Shown here in pieces: positions 43,216-51,090 of a stretch of DNA of 64,000 bases. The stretch is from Streptomyces sp. MUM 178J (GTDB lineage: Bacteria > Actinomycetota > Actinomycetes > Streptomycetales > Streptomycetaceae): positions 14,543-78,542 of the forward strand of contig NZ_JADWYQ010000034.1 of assembly GCF_022414575.1 (NCBI RefSeq). The letters run 5' to 3'. Within the stretch, counting starts at the first letter, position 1; each line of letters begins with the position of its first letter. The translations under genes were made by a program, and so were the position numbers. The notes beneath the pieces are model-generated. The model searched no databases. It had not been told where the DNA came from and was given only the letters and a program-made list of their open reading frames with translations.

Positions 43216-43839
43216 TCATTCGCCGCGGTACAACTGGCGCTTGTCGATGTAGCGCACCACACCGTCCGGCACCAGATACCAGACCGGGTCGCCCTGCGCG
43301 ACCCTCGCCCGGCAGTCCGTCGACGAGATGGCCAGCGCGGGAACCTCGACCAGCGAGACCCCGCCTTCCGGCAGCCCGTCGTCCGTCAGATCGTGGCCCG
43401 GCCGGGTCACGCCGATGAAGTGGGCGAGCGAGAAGAGTTCTTCGGCGTCCCGCCACCCGAGGATCTGGGAGAGCGCGTCGGCGCCCGTGATGAAGAACAG
43501 ATCAGCGTCGTCGTTGAGCGTGCGCAGCTCGCGCAGGGTGTCGATGGTGTACGTGGGCCCGCCGCGGTCGATGTCGATGCGGCTGACGGAGAACTGGGGG
43601 TTGGACGCCGTGGCGATGACCGTCATCAGGTAACGGTCCTCCGCCGGGGAGACGTTCTTGTGGGTCTTCTGCCACGGCTGTCCGGTCGGCACAAACACGA
43701 CCTCGTCCAGATGGAACAAGGCGGCGACCTCGCTGGCCGCCACCAGGTGTCCATGGTGGATCGGGTCGAATGTCCCACCCATCACGCCGAGTCGGCGTTT
43801 GCCGGAACGAGCACCGGCAGACACTTCCTGCTCTCCCAT
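43216..43839 (-). CDS. nadD: nicotinate-nucleotide adenylyltransferase
   Basis: 207 residues. The nucleotidyltransferase motif [15 protein letters not shown] (about residue 20-34, with the H-x-G-H element) and [13 protein letters not shown] (ISST, about 170) define NadD, which makes nicotinic acid adenine dinucleotide. [16 protein letters not shown] is also typical. ATG at 43839; a TAGGCT box lies 8 nt upstream and no good ribosome site is present, so a leaderless transcript is possible. It is 19 bp upstream of the LCP-like gene. Confidence 0.95.
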   Translation of the reverse strand: MGEQEVSAGARSGKRRLGVMGGTFDPIHHGHLVAASEVAALFHLDEVVFVPTGQPWQKTHKNVSPAEDRYLMTVIATASNPQFSVSRIDIDRGGPTYTIDTLRELRTLNDDADLFFITGADALSQILGWRDAEELFSLAHFIGVTRPGHDLTDDGLPEGGVSLVEVPALAISSTDCRARVAQGDPVWYLVPDGVVRYIDKRQLYRGE

Positions 43840-43880
43840 GCGTGCAGAGCCTACTGCCATGGCGGCCCGGCCCGGTCCGG

Positions 43881-44045
43881 TCAGCGGTCCCGGTTGAAGC
43901 GGGTGGTGATCCACAGCAGCAGAAGCAGCGCCAGGAGGGCGCCGCCGCCGGTGATGTAGGGGTTGAGGCTTGCGTGGTTGCCGCCGTGCTCGGCGCCTTC
44001 GGCGAGAGTGACGAGGCTGGCGGCGGCGGTGCTGGCGAGGGTCAT
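43881..44045 (-). CDS. 54-residue single-helix membrane protein
   Basis: Translating the minus strand from ATG 44045 gives [20 protein letters not shown], then [18 protein letters not shown] and the end TTRFNRDR. The layout is a short extracytoplasmic or amphipathic N-terminus with a His-rich EHGGNH patch, one membrane helix (about residues 32-47) and a basic C-terminal tail facing the cytoplasm. I recall similar small proteins with a TTRFNRDR end next to nadD in other streptomycetes. It lies 41 bp upstream of nadD on the same strand. Function unknown, but the length, helix and position support a real gene. Confidence 0.7.
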   Translation of the reverse strand: MTLASTAAASLVTLAEGAEHGGNHASLNPYITGGGALLALLLLLWITTRFNRDR

Positions 44046-44333
44046 CGTCGGCTGGACCTATCGATCGGGAGTCGGACGTCGCGCGGAGCCCGGAGCGGAC
44101 TTCGCGCACATCGTATGCGGGCGGTCCGGGCACGCTCACGCCGACTCAGTCGTTGTCGTCGTTGTCGTCGTTGTCGCCTGCGGAACCCCCTCCCCGTCGG
44201 TCCGCGGGCCGGGTTGTCCACAGGCTCCGACGCACGGGAGGTCGAACACCTACGCTATGGGGTGTTCGGGGGACGGGTCAGCACATGCACACAGGACTGG
44301 CAGGACTCGTGAAGAAGGAAGCAGGGGGCATCC
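44046..44333. other. intergenic region between divergent small-ORF/nadD unit and M48 protease
   Basis: 288 bp without a gene. It contains a trinucleotide-like tandem repeat, (GTTGTCGTC)3 at 44152-44178, and presumably both divergent promoters. The stretch GGAGTCGGACGTCGCGCGG (44068-44086) resembles the core of the 19125-19225 repeat array. Confidence 0.5.
44152..44178. repeat. 9-bp tandem repeat GTTGTCGTC x3
   Basis: Three head-to-tail copies, the last ending GCC. Located in the promoter region of the M48 protease gene. Confidence 0.85.
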
Positions 44334-45410
44334 ATGACCGATGACAACGGCAGCACGGGCGGCGACGGCGGCCGGGAGAAGACGCCGAGCCGGCAGCGGA
44401 AGCGCTTCCCGGGCATCTCCTCCCGTGCCTACGAGCATCCAGCGGACCGCTCGGCGCTGGTCGCGCTGCGCAAGCTCAGCGGCTTCGACACCGTCTTCAA
44501 GGCACTCAGCGGGCTGCTGCCGGAGCGCAGCCTGCGACTGCTCTTCCTGTCCGACTCGGTGCGGGTGGGCGACGCCCAGTTCGCCCATCTCCACACCATG
44601 CTGCGCGACGCCTGCTACATCCTGGACCTGGAGAAGGTCCCGGCGATGTACGTCACGCAGGACCCCAAGCCGAACGCCATGTGCATCGGCCTGGACGAGC
44701 CGATCATCGTGGTCAGCACCGGCCTGGTGGAGCTGCTCGACGAGGAGGAGATGCGGGCCGTCATCGGGCATGAGGTGGGGCACGCCCTCTCGGGCCATTC
44801 CGTGTACCGCACGATTCTGCTCTTCCTGACGAATCTGGCGCTGAAGGTCGCGTGGATCCCCCTCGGCAATGTGGCGATCATGGCGATCGTCACGGCTCTG
44901 CGCGAGTGGTTCCGCAAGTCGGAGCTGTCGGCGGACCGGGCCGGGCTGCTGGTCGGGCAGGATCTGCAGGCGTCGATGCGGGGCCTGATGAAGATAGCGG
45001 GTGGCAACCACCTGCACGCGATGAACGTCGACGCCTTCCTGGAGCAGGCGGAGGAGTACGAGGCGTCGGGCGACCTGCGGGATTCGGTGCTCAAGATCCT
45101 CAATGTGCTGCCCCGCTCCCACCCGTTCACCACGGTGCGCGCGGCCGAGCTGAAGAAGTGGGCCGGGACCCGCGACTACCAGCGGATCATGGACGGTCAC
45201 TATCCGCGGCGGACGGAGGACGGGGACACCTCGGTGTCCGACTCCATCCGCGAGTCCGCGACGCACTATGCCGACACGGTGCGCACCAGCAAGGATCCGC
45301 TGATGAAGCTCGTGGGGGACATAGCAGGCGGCGCCGGGGACCTGGGCGGAAAACTGCGCGAGAAGTTCACCGGAGGCAGCGGCGGGGGCGGCGCCAAGAG
45401 CGCTGGCTGA
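44334..45410 (+). CDS. M48 family metalloprotease
   Basis: 358 residues. The zinc motif VIGHEVGHALSGH (about residue 145; H-E-x-x-H) and the downstream Glu in SELSADRAGLLVG (about 200; E-x3-D) define the M48 active site. Hydrophobic segments flank the motif (ILLFLTNLALKVAWIPLGNVAIMAIVTAL, positions about 160-188), so it is probably a membrane-associated HtpX/CAAX-type peptidase. The N-terminal 25 residues are polar, and the C-terminus is Gly/Lys-rich (GGSGGGGAKSAG). ATG at 44334 with a GGAAGCAGGGG purine stretch upstream. It converges with the leftward gene ending at 45479. Confidence 0.88.
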   Translation: MTDDNGSTGGDGGREKTPSRQRKRFPGISSRAYEHPADRSALVALRKLSGFDTVFKALSGLLPERSLRLLFLSDSVRVGDAQFAHLHTMLRDACYILDLEKVPAMYVTQDPKPNAMCIGLDEPIIVVSTGLVELLDEEEMRAVIGHEVGHALSGHSVYRTILLFLTNLALKVAWIPLGNVAIMAIVTALREWFRKSELSADRAGLLVGQDLQASMRGLMKIAGGNHLHAMNVDAFLEQAEEYEASGDLRDSVLKILNVLPRSHPFTTVRAAELKKWAGTRDYQRIMDGHYPRRTEDGDTSVSDSIRESATHYADTVRTSKDPLMKLVGDIAGGAGDLGGKLREKFTGGSGGGGAKSAG

Positions 45411-45478
45411 GCCACAGCCGTCGGCGCCCAGGCCGGACAGCTGAGCCGCGGCGCCGACCCGCCGCGGCCGGGCCCCGG

Positions 45479-46561
45479 TCATGGCGAGGGCCGGGCGGCC
45501 GGGGAGAGGGCGCCGCACAGCCCCGCGGTCACCGGGCCGTGCTCGTACGGATCGGTGACCGCGGGCCCCTCTTGGCTCGCCCGCTCCCCGGCGAGCAGCG
45601 GTCGCAGCACGTCGGACAGGTCTGCGGAGCAGGACTGGGGGCCGGCCATGACCGTGCTGGCCGTGACTTCGGCCCGGCGGTGGTGCAGGTCGTCGCGGTC
45701 GAAGCGGAAGTGCAGCTCGCGGCGGACGGTGAACAGGGACGCCTGGTCGGACGCGCTCTTGTCGGCAGGGCGCAGGACGAAGGCGAAGGTGTGGTCGGAG
45801 ACGACCTCAAGGGAGTCCTGGCCCCTCTGGCCGTAGCGCAGCGTGCCCTGCACGCGCACCTCCGGGTCGGCCAGCTCCACCTCGGCCGGGTCGTAGCGCA
45901 CCAGCCAGCCGGTGGCGGAGTGCGCGCCGTCGGCGGCGGGGCTCTCCACGCTCCGGTCGAACTGCTCGAACTGGTCCGGGTCGAGCAGGGCCCGCACAGG
46001 TCGCACCGCGGCGCCGCTGAGCACCTCGGGGTTGAGGGTGGATTCGACGATGTACTCCTTGGCGGTGGTGAGCGCCGTCATCACCTGCCCCTCGGAGAAG
46101 TCCGCCGTGCGGCGGGCGGCGGGCAGGGTGACGCCCGCGGCCCCGACTCGGTACTCGGCGGCGGGCCCGTTCCCGTATAGCTCTTCGGGGGTGCCGCCGG
46201 GGACGGGGCCCTGCGGGGCGAGCGGGATCACGCTCATCCGCAGCGGCTCGGCGGCCGTGACGGGGGCGGGCTGGTAAGGCTGGCGGAGGCCCAGGTAGAC
46301 GGCCGTGCCGAAGGCGATGGCGACCAGAAGGAGGATGACCAGGATCTGTGTTCTCGCGGTTCTGCCGCTCCAGGCGGGGAGGCTGCGCACGGCCTGCGCA
46401 TGCTCGCCCATCCGCTCCTGTGCGGAGAACTCCTGGAGCCGGGCAGCACGTACAAACGATTCGTCGAAGACGACGGACCGGAACTCGTCCTCGTTGCCGC
46501 CGTGGGGCTCCTCGGGTGTCCCGTCAGGCGTTCCCTCGGGCGGGTCTCCACGCCCTGCCAT
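45479..46561 (-). CDS. single-pass membrane protein, paralogue A of SVVFDE pair
   Basis: 360 residues. The acidic cytoplasmic N-terminus carries DEFRSVVFDESFVRAARLQE (about residues 26-45), shared with the neighbouring gene. One membrane helix follows (about 75-95, ILVILLLVAIAFGTAVYLGL), then a 260-residue extracytoplasmic domain (EQGQVMTAL-type helices and beta strands, two Cys near the C-terminus: QSCSADL and GLCGAL). No named family. The ATG at 46561 is preceded by TACCCT ending 6 nt upstream and GAAGG only 1 nt away, so a leaderless transcript is likely. Longer upstream reading in frame is low-complexity and improbable. It lies near M48, LCP and other envelope genes; role unknown. Confidence 0.72.
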   Translation of the reverse strand: MAGRGDPPEGTPDGTPEEPHGGNEDEFRSVVFDESFVRAARLQEFSAQERMGEHAQAVRSLPAWSGRTARTQILVILLLVAIAFGTAVYLGLRQPYQPAPVTAAEPLRMSVIPLAPQGPVPGGTPEELYGNGPAAEYRVGAAGVTLPAARRTADFSEGQVMTALTTAKEYIVESTLNPEVLSGAAVRPVRALLDPDQFEQFDRSVESPAADGAHSATGWLVRYDPAEVELADPEVRVQGTLRYGQRGQDSLEVVSDHTFAFVLRPADKSASDQASLFTVRRELHFRFDRDDLHHRRAEVTASTVMAGPQSCSADLSDVLRPLLAGERASQEGPAVTDPYEHGPVTAGLCGALSPAARPSP

Positions 46562-46567
46562 ACCTTC

Positions 46568-46573
46568 AGGGTA
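46568..46573 (-). promoter_or_regulatory. -10 box (TACCCT) 6 nt before the start at 46561
   Basis: TACCCT on the minus strand, with TTTACC about 16 bp upstream as a possible -35. The 6-nt distance to the ATG predicts transcription starting at the start codon. Confidence 0.5.
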
Positions 46574-46682
46574 GGTCTGACAGGGCCACGGTAAACGCGC
46601 TGGTACATGACAAGTTCGGATGGCTTCTAAGACCGCTCGCCGGGGCCCCAGCCCGGGTCTCCACGGGGCTTCGGCCAGGGGC

Positions 46683-47300
46683 TCAGGGGGTGCGGGGGTC
46701 TGCTGAGACGGGCGGGGCGGAGTACTCCGCCGAGGCCGAGGGACTGCCGTCACGGTCGGCGGCGGGGCCCTTGGCGGGGGTGGGGGTGTCCACGCCGGTG
46801 GTCGCGGGCGGCGGGGCCGGGTCCTGGCGGTTGCCGGCGGCGCCCCGGTAGACGGCGGTGAAGGCCAGGGCGACCATCCCGACGCCCATCACGACGGCCA
46901 GGACCCAGGCGACGGGGCGGTGCCAGCGGATGCCGCGGTAGGGGCGCAGAGCTCCGCCGTGACGGCCGTAGGGGTCGGCGTACTCGCCGTACTCCGCATC
47001 CTCGCCGTCGTAGCCGCCGCCGTGGGCATAGCCGCCGGGGCCGTATGCGCCGTAGCCGTCGTCGTCGTAGAGCTCGTCGTCGGCGGGGCTGCGGCCATGC
47101 GAGTGGCGGGCGGCCTCGGCCTCGGCTCGGGCCTGGGCGGCGGCGAGCAGCCGCTCGACCGCGGTGGGTTCATGGACCTCGGCGGCCCGGACGAAGTCCT
47201 CGTCGAACACCACGGAGGCGAAGTCCTCATCCGCGCCTCCGCGGTCGTCGTCGGGCTCCCAGCCGTCCGGGAACGGCCTGCCCCCCACGTCGTCCGGCAC
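46683..47300 (-). CDS. single-pass membrane protein, paralogue B of SVVFDE pair
   Basis: 205 residues from GTG 47300 (MPDDVGGRPFPDG). The N-terminus has DEDFASVVFDEDFVRAAEVH (about 25-44), nearly the same motif as the neighbour, continuing EPTAVERLLAAAQARAEAEA. A Tyr/Gly/Asp-rich low-complexity region follows (about 75-130), then one membrane helix (about 145-165, VAWVLAVVMGVGMVALAFTAV) and a short Pro/Thr-rich extracytoplasmic tail. A TACTCT box ends 6 nt before the GTG. The pair likely arose by duplication; paralogue B lacks the large external domain of A. Function unknown. Confidence 0.7.
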   Translation of the reverse strand: MPDDVGGRPFPDGWEPDDDRGGADEDFASVVFDEDFVRAAEVHEPTAVERLLAAAQARAEAEAARHSHGRSPADDELYDDDGYGAYGPGGYAHGGGYDGEDAEYGEYADPYGRHGGALRPYRGIRWHRPVAWVLAVVMGVGMVALAFTAVYRGAAGNRQDPAPPPATTGVDTPTPAKGPAADRDGSPSASAEYSAPPVSADPRTP

Positions 47301-47306
47301 GCCTTC

Positions 47307-47312
47307 AGAGTA
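47307..47312 (-). promoter_or_regulatory. -10 box (TACTCT) 6 nt before the start at 47300
   Basis: TACTCT on the minus strand ends 6 nt before the GTG start, the same arrangement as the neighbouring paralogue. No clear -35. Confidence 0.5.
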
Positions 47313-47378
47313 GACCTGGGGCAGCCGTTTTGTGCAGCGAGAGCGTGAACTCACCCCGGGCTCAGTGACGGACGGTGT

Positions 47379-48677
47379 CTACCGAGTGTGACCGTCGCCG
47401 GTCACGATGTACTTGGTCGAGGTCAGCTCCGGCAGGCCCATGGGGCCTCGGGCGTGCAGTTTCTGCGTGGAGATGCCGATCTCCGCGCCAAAGCCGAACT
47501 GGCCTCCGTCCGTGAAGCGCGTGGACGCGTTCACGGCGACCGTGGTGGAGTCCACCAATTGGGTGAAGCGGCGGGCTGCTGCCTGGGAGGTGGTGACGAT
47601 CGCCTCGGTGTGCCCCGAGGACCAGAGCCGGATATGGGCCACGGCGGCGTCCAGGGAGTCCACGACGGCGGCGGCGATGTCGTAGGAGAGGTACTCGGCC
47701 TCCCAGTCGTCGGCGGTGGCCTCGACGACGGCCGCCTTGGCGCCGGCGGTCCGGGCGATGTCCAGGACCCGTTCGTCGCCGTGGACGGTCACGCCGGCGT
47801 CGGCCAGGGCGTCCAGGGCGCGGGGCAGGAAGGCGGCGGCGATGTCCTGGTGGACCAGGAGCGTCTCGGCCGCGTTGCAGACGCTGGGGCGCTGCGCCTT
47901 GGAGTTGATCAGGATGTCGACGGCCATGTCGAGATCGGTCTGCGCGTCGATGTACACATGGCAGTTGCCGGTGCCGGTCTCGATGACCGGGACGGTGGAC
48001 TCCTCGACGACGGTGCGGATGAGCGAGGCGCCGCCGCGCGGGATGAGGACGTCCACCATGCCGCGGGCGCGCATCAGCTCCCGCACCGAGTCGCGGCCCT
48101 CGCCGGGCACGATCTGGACGGCGTCGGCGGGCAGCCCGGAGCCGCCGACGGCGTCGCGGATGACCCTCACCAGCGCGGTGTTGGAGGAGTACGCGGACGA
48201 CGAGCCGCGCAGCAGGACGGCGTTGCCCGACTTCAGGCAGAGTGCCGCGGCGTCCACGGTGACGTTGGGGCGCGCCTCGTAGATGATGCCGACGACTCCC
48301 AGGGGGACGCGCACCTGGCGCAGATCGATGCCGTTGGGCAGGGTCGAGCCGCGGACGACCTCCCCGACCGGGTCGGGCAGCGCGGCCACGTGGCGCACGT
48401 CGGCGGCGATGGCGCGGACGCGCTCCGGGGTCAGGGTGAGCCGGTCGATGATCGCCTCGCTGGTGCCGGCCTCACGGGCGCGGGCGACGTCCTCGGCGTT
48501 GGCCGTGACGATCTCGCTCGTCCGCACTTCGAGGGCGTCCGCGATCGCCAGCAGCGCGTCGTCCTTGGCCGAGCGCGGCAGGGGCGCGAGGTCGGCTGCG
48601 GCGGCACGGGCACGGTAGGCGGCCTGGGCGACGGGGGACATGTTGTCGTACGGCGAGACCGAAGAGAGCGACGTCAT
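47379..48677 (-). CDS. proA: glutamate-5-semialdehyde dehydrogenase (gamma-glutamyl phosphate reductase)
   Basis: 432 residues, aldehyde dehydrogenase superfamily ProA. Seen are [20 protein letters not shown] (about residue 120), the catalytic Cys in [16 protein letters not shown] (about 265) and [20 protein letters not shown] near the C-terminus. It reduces gamma-glutamyl phosphate, the second step of proline synthesis. The ATG at 48677 is the family start; upstream in-frame sequence is not related. It is separated from proB by an unrelated gene (48803-49498), all leftward, so the proline pair is still probably one transcription unit. Confidence 0.96.
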   Translation of the reverse strand: MTSLSSVSPYDNMSPVAQAAYRARAAAADLAPLPRSAKDDALLAIADALEVRTSEIVTANAEDVARAREAGTSEAIIDRLTLTPERVRAIAADVRHVAALPDPVGEVVRGSTLPNGIDLRQVRVPLGVVGIIYEARPNVTVDAAALCLKSGNAVLLRGSSSAYSSNTALVRVIRDAVGGSGLPADAVQIVPGEGRDSVRELMRARGMVDVLIPRGGASLIRTVVEESTVPVIETGTGNCHVYIDAQTDLDMAVDILINSKAQRPSVCNAAETLLVHQDIAAAFLPRALDALADAGVTVHGDERVLDIARTAGAKAAVVEATADDWEAEYLSYDIAAAVVDSLDAAVAHIRLWSSGHTEAIVTTSQAAARRFTQLVDSTTVAVNASTRFTDGGQFGFGAEIGISTQKLHARGPMGLPELTSTKYIVTGDGHTR

Positions 48678-48802
48678 GCCCGCAGGGTAATGCGCTCCCC
48701 GCGGGCGTCCATCACGTATCCCGCACTCCGAGACGCAAACCCCGTATACGAGACAGAAGCCACAGAGGGGGCCGCTGAGGCGGAGGCGGCTCGGGGGACG
48801 GC

Positions 48803-49498
48803 TCAGAAGGGATGGACGCCCACCGGTGAGGCGGGGGGCGGGCCGTAGCCCTCGGCTACGCGCTGGTGGTAGGTCTGCCGGTCGATGACCTCCAGGCCCA
48901 CGATCTTCCAGGGCGGCAGCTTGGCGGTCGACCGGTGCTCGCCCCACAGCCGCAGCGCCACGGCCGCGGCGTCGTGCAGATCCCTGGCCTCTTCCCAGTA
49001 GCGGATCTCGGCGTGGTCGTCGGCGTACCGGCTGGTGAGTAGGAAGGGGTGGTCGTGAGCCAGCTGCTCCAGGGCGCGGCGGACCTCCTTCAGCGGGGCC
49101 CGGGGGCCGGAGACGCTCAGTGTGATGTGCCAGAGCTTGGACTGCGTCTGCTCCTCGCCGCGGGCGCCGGCCCCGGCTTCCTCGCCGGCGGGCACCGTGT
49201 CGGCGTCGACGCTGCGCTGTGGCTGGTCTCCCGCCTCCCGGCTGCGCCGCTCCCACTCGGCGCGACGCGCCTGCACGCCGCAGCCGGGCCCTGCCGAGGC
49301 CTCGGCAGGAACGTCGGCGGCGTCGGCGGCATCGGCGGGGCCGTCCGCGAAGTCCGCGGCCGCTTTGACACTGGTCAGGAACCGTTCCTCGCCCCCTGCC
49401 CGGCGGGCGCGGGGGGCTCCCCCCGCGCCCCGGGGCACATCCCCTGGGCGCGCTCGTCTCACCGGCGGCCTCCTGTTGCTGAGTTGTCGTGCGGGCAC
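48803..49498 (-). CDS. uncharacterised protein between proB and proA
   Basis: 231 residues as drawn. The C-terminal 110 residues look like a folded domain: [39 protein letters not shown] and [20 protein letters not shown]. The first ~120 residues are Ala/Arg/Glu-rich and may be partly or wholly untranslated; the start codon is therefore uncertain (48803 end is firm). No named family recognised. I believe a similar domain follows proB in other streptomycetes but cannot check. No membrane segment or catalytic motif is visible. Same strand as proA and proB. Confidence 0.6.
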   Translation of the reverse strand: MPARQLSNRRPPVRRARPGDVPRGAGGAPRARRAGGEERFLTSVKAAADFADGPADAADAADVPAEASAGPGCGVQARRAEWERRSREAGDQPQRSVDADTVPAGEEAGAGARGEEQTQSKLWHITLSVSGPRAPLKEVRRALEQLAHDHPFLLTSRYADDHAEIRYWEEARDLHDAAAVALRLWGEHRSTAKLPPWKIVGLEVIDRQTYHQRVAEGYGPPPASPVGVHPF

Positions 49499-49593
49499 CC
49501 CGCCTGCCCCCGCAACAAAGTTGAGCAGCCCGCGACGGAGCGCGGGGCGGTTTTGCCGAAGGTCTGCGTTGGATGGCCGGAGTTTCAGCCGTT

Positions 49594-50715
49594 TCAGGGG
49601 TGCAGAACAACCAGATCGTCTCTATGTACGACTTCCCGCTCATATGCCGGGCCCAGCTCCTTGGCCAGCTCCCGTGTGGAGCGTCCGAGGAGCAGGGGAA
49701 TCTCCTTGGCGTCAAAGTTGACCAGCCCCCGGGCGACCGGCCGGCCGGCGGAGTCCCGCAGCTCAACGGGGTCGCCCGCGCTGAACTCGCCTTCCACCGC
49801 CGCGATTCCGGCGGGCAGCAGCGACTTCCTGCCCTCCACCACGGCCCGCACCGCGCCGTCGTCCAGCATGAGGGCGCCCTGCGGGGTGGAGGCGTGGGCG
49901 AGCCAGAGCAGCCGGTCCGCCGAGCGCCGCCCGGTGCTGTGGAAGTACGTGCCGGTGGCGCGCCCGGCGAGGGCGTCCGCGGCACGGCTGGCGGAGGTCA
50001 GGACGACCGGAACACCCGCCGCGGCCGCGATCCTGGCGGCCTCGACCTTGGTGACCATGCCGCCGGTGCCCACGCCGGCCCTGCCCGCGCTGCCGATCTG
50101 CACATGTGCGATGTCGGCCGGGCCGCGCACCTCGTCGATGCGCGTGGCCCCGGGGCGCGACGGGTCGCCGTCGTAGAGCCCGTCCACATCGGACAGGAGC
50201 ACCAGCAGATCGGCCCGTACGAGATGGGCGACGAGCGCGGCGAGGCGGTCGTTGTCGCCAAAGCGGATCTCGTCGGTGGCCACGGTGTCGTTCTCGTTGA
50301 CGACCGGCACGGCCCCCATGTCCAGCAGCTGGTCGAGGGTCCGGTAGGCGTTGCGGTAGTGCGCGCGCCGGCTGGTGTCGTCGGTGGTCAGCAGCACCTG
50401 CCCGACACGCACCCCGTAGCGGGCGAAGGAGGCGGTGTAGCGGGCGACCAGCAGCCCCTGCCCCACACTGGCCGCCGCCTGCTGGCGGGCCAGGTCCTTC
50501 GGCCGCCGGGCGAGGCCGAGCGGCGCGAGCCCGGCGGCGATGGCGCCGGAGGAGACGAGCACTATCTCCCTCTCCCCGCCGCTGCGCACCTTGGCGAGGA
50601 CGTCGACGAGCGCGTCGACCCGGTCGGCGTCGAGCCCTCCGGCCGCCGTGGTCAACGACGACGAGCCGATCTTGACGACGATCCTGCGAGCCTCTGTTAC
50701 CTGCTGTCTTGCCAC
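49594..50715 (-). CDS. proB: glutamate 5-kinase with PUA domain
   Basis: 373 residues. The N-terminal amino-acid kinase domain has [30 protein letters not shown] (about 50), [17 protein letters not shown] (about 145) and [15 protein letters not shown] (about 215). A C-terminal PUA domain (about 280-370) follows. It phosphorylates glutamate, the first and usually feedback-inhibited step of proline synthesis. The GTG at 50715 ([11 protein letters not shown]) is chosen; another GTG lies two codons upstream. In many streptomycetes proB directly follows obg; here a glycopolymer segment of about 6.4 kb separates them. Confidence 0.95.
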   Translation of the reverse strand: MARQQVTEARRIVVKIGSSSLTTAAGGLDADRVDALVDVLAKVRSGGEREIVLVSSGAIAAGLAPLGLARRPKDLARQQAAASVGQGLLVARYTASFARYGVRVGQVLLTTDDTSRRAHYRNAYRTLDQLLDMGAVPVVNENDTVATDEIRFGDNDRLAALVAHLVRADLLVLLSDVDGLYDGDPSRPGATRIDEVRGPADIAHVQIGSAGRAGVGTGGMVTKVEAARIAAAAGVPVVLTSASRAADALAGRATGTYFHSTGRRSADRLLWLAHASTPQGALMLDDGAVRAVVEGRKSLLPAGIAAVEGEFSAGDPVELRDSAGRPVARGLVNFDAKEIPLLLGRSTRELAKELGPAYEREVVHRDDLVVLHP

Positions 50716-51090
50716 TGTCACAAGCCCGAATCTATGCCAGGGCGAGCGCCGCACGCGCGCGCATTCCGCCCGCTGGACGGCGCTGTACATCCATGGCGCC
50801 GTCGGCAGCGAGGGCCATGGCTGCCACCCGCAGGTGGCGACGTCATGGCAGATCGCCACCGATTCACGCTTCGAAAAATTGTTTAGATCCCGCCGCCCCG
50901 ACAGACACAAAGGGGCTACCTGGTGAAAATTAATACGATATTCGAGGGGTGCACTCGACTGACCTGAGCCGTTGTCGTGGCGGGCCCGCACCTGGAGAAC
51001 GGCAGCCCCGGGAAGACGCCCGCCGTCGGTGATCGGAGGCTTGAACACCAGGTAACTTGGTGATGGCAACAGGGAAGACAATGGATTGAG
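50716..51090. other. 375-bp divergent intergenic region at the left edge of the glycopolymer segment
   Basis: No gene. It contains an unusually AT-rich stretch for this genome (about 50868-50945, with GAAAAATTGTTTAGATC and GAAAATTAATACGATATTC). The divergent promoters of proB and the rightward glycosyltransferase gene must lie here. TAATAC and TACGAT are possible -10 elements for the rightward gene. Confidence 0.5.

Noticed and set aside
47379..49985. A single 868-codon leftward frame suggesting a fusion of proA with upstream sequence
   Set aside because: Only the part from 48677 downstream matches ProA; the rest overlaps the unknown gene and proB in another frame and is shadow sequence.
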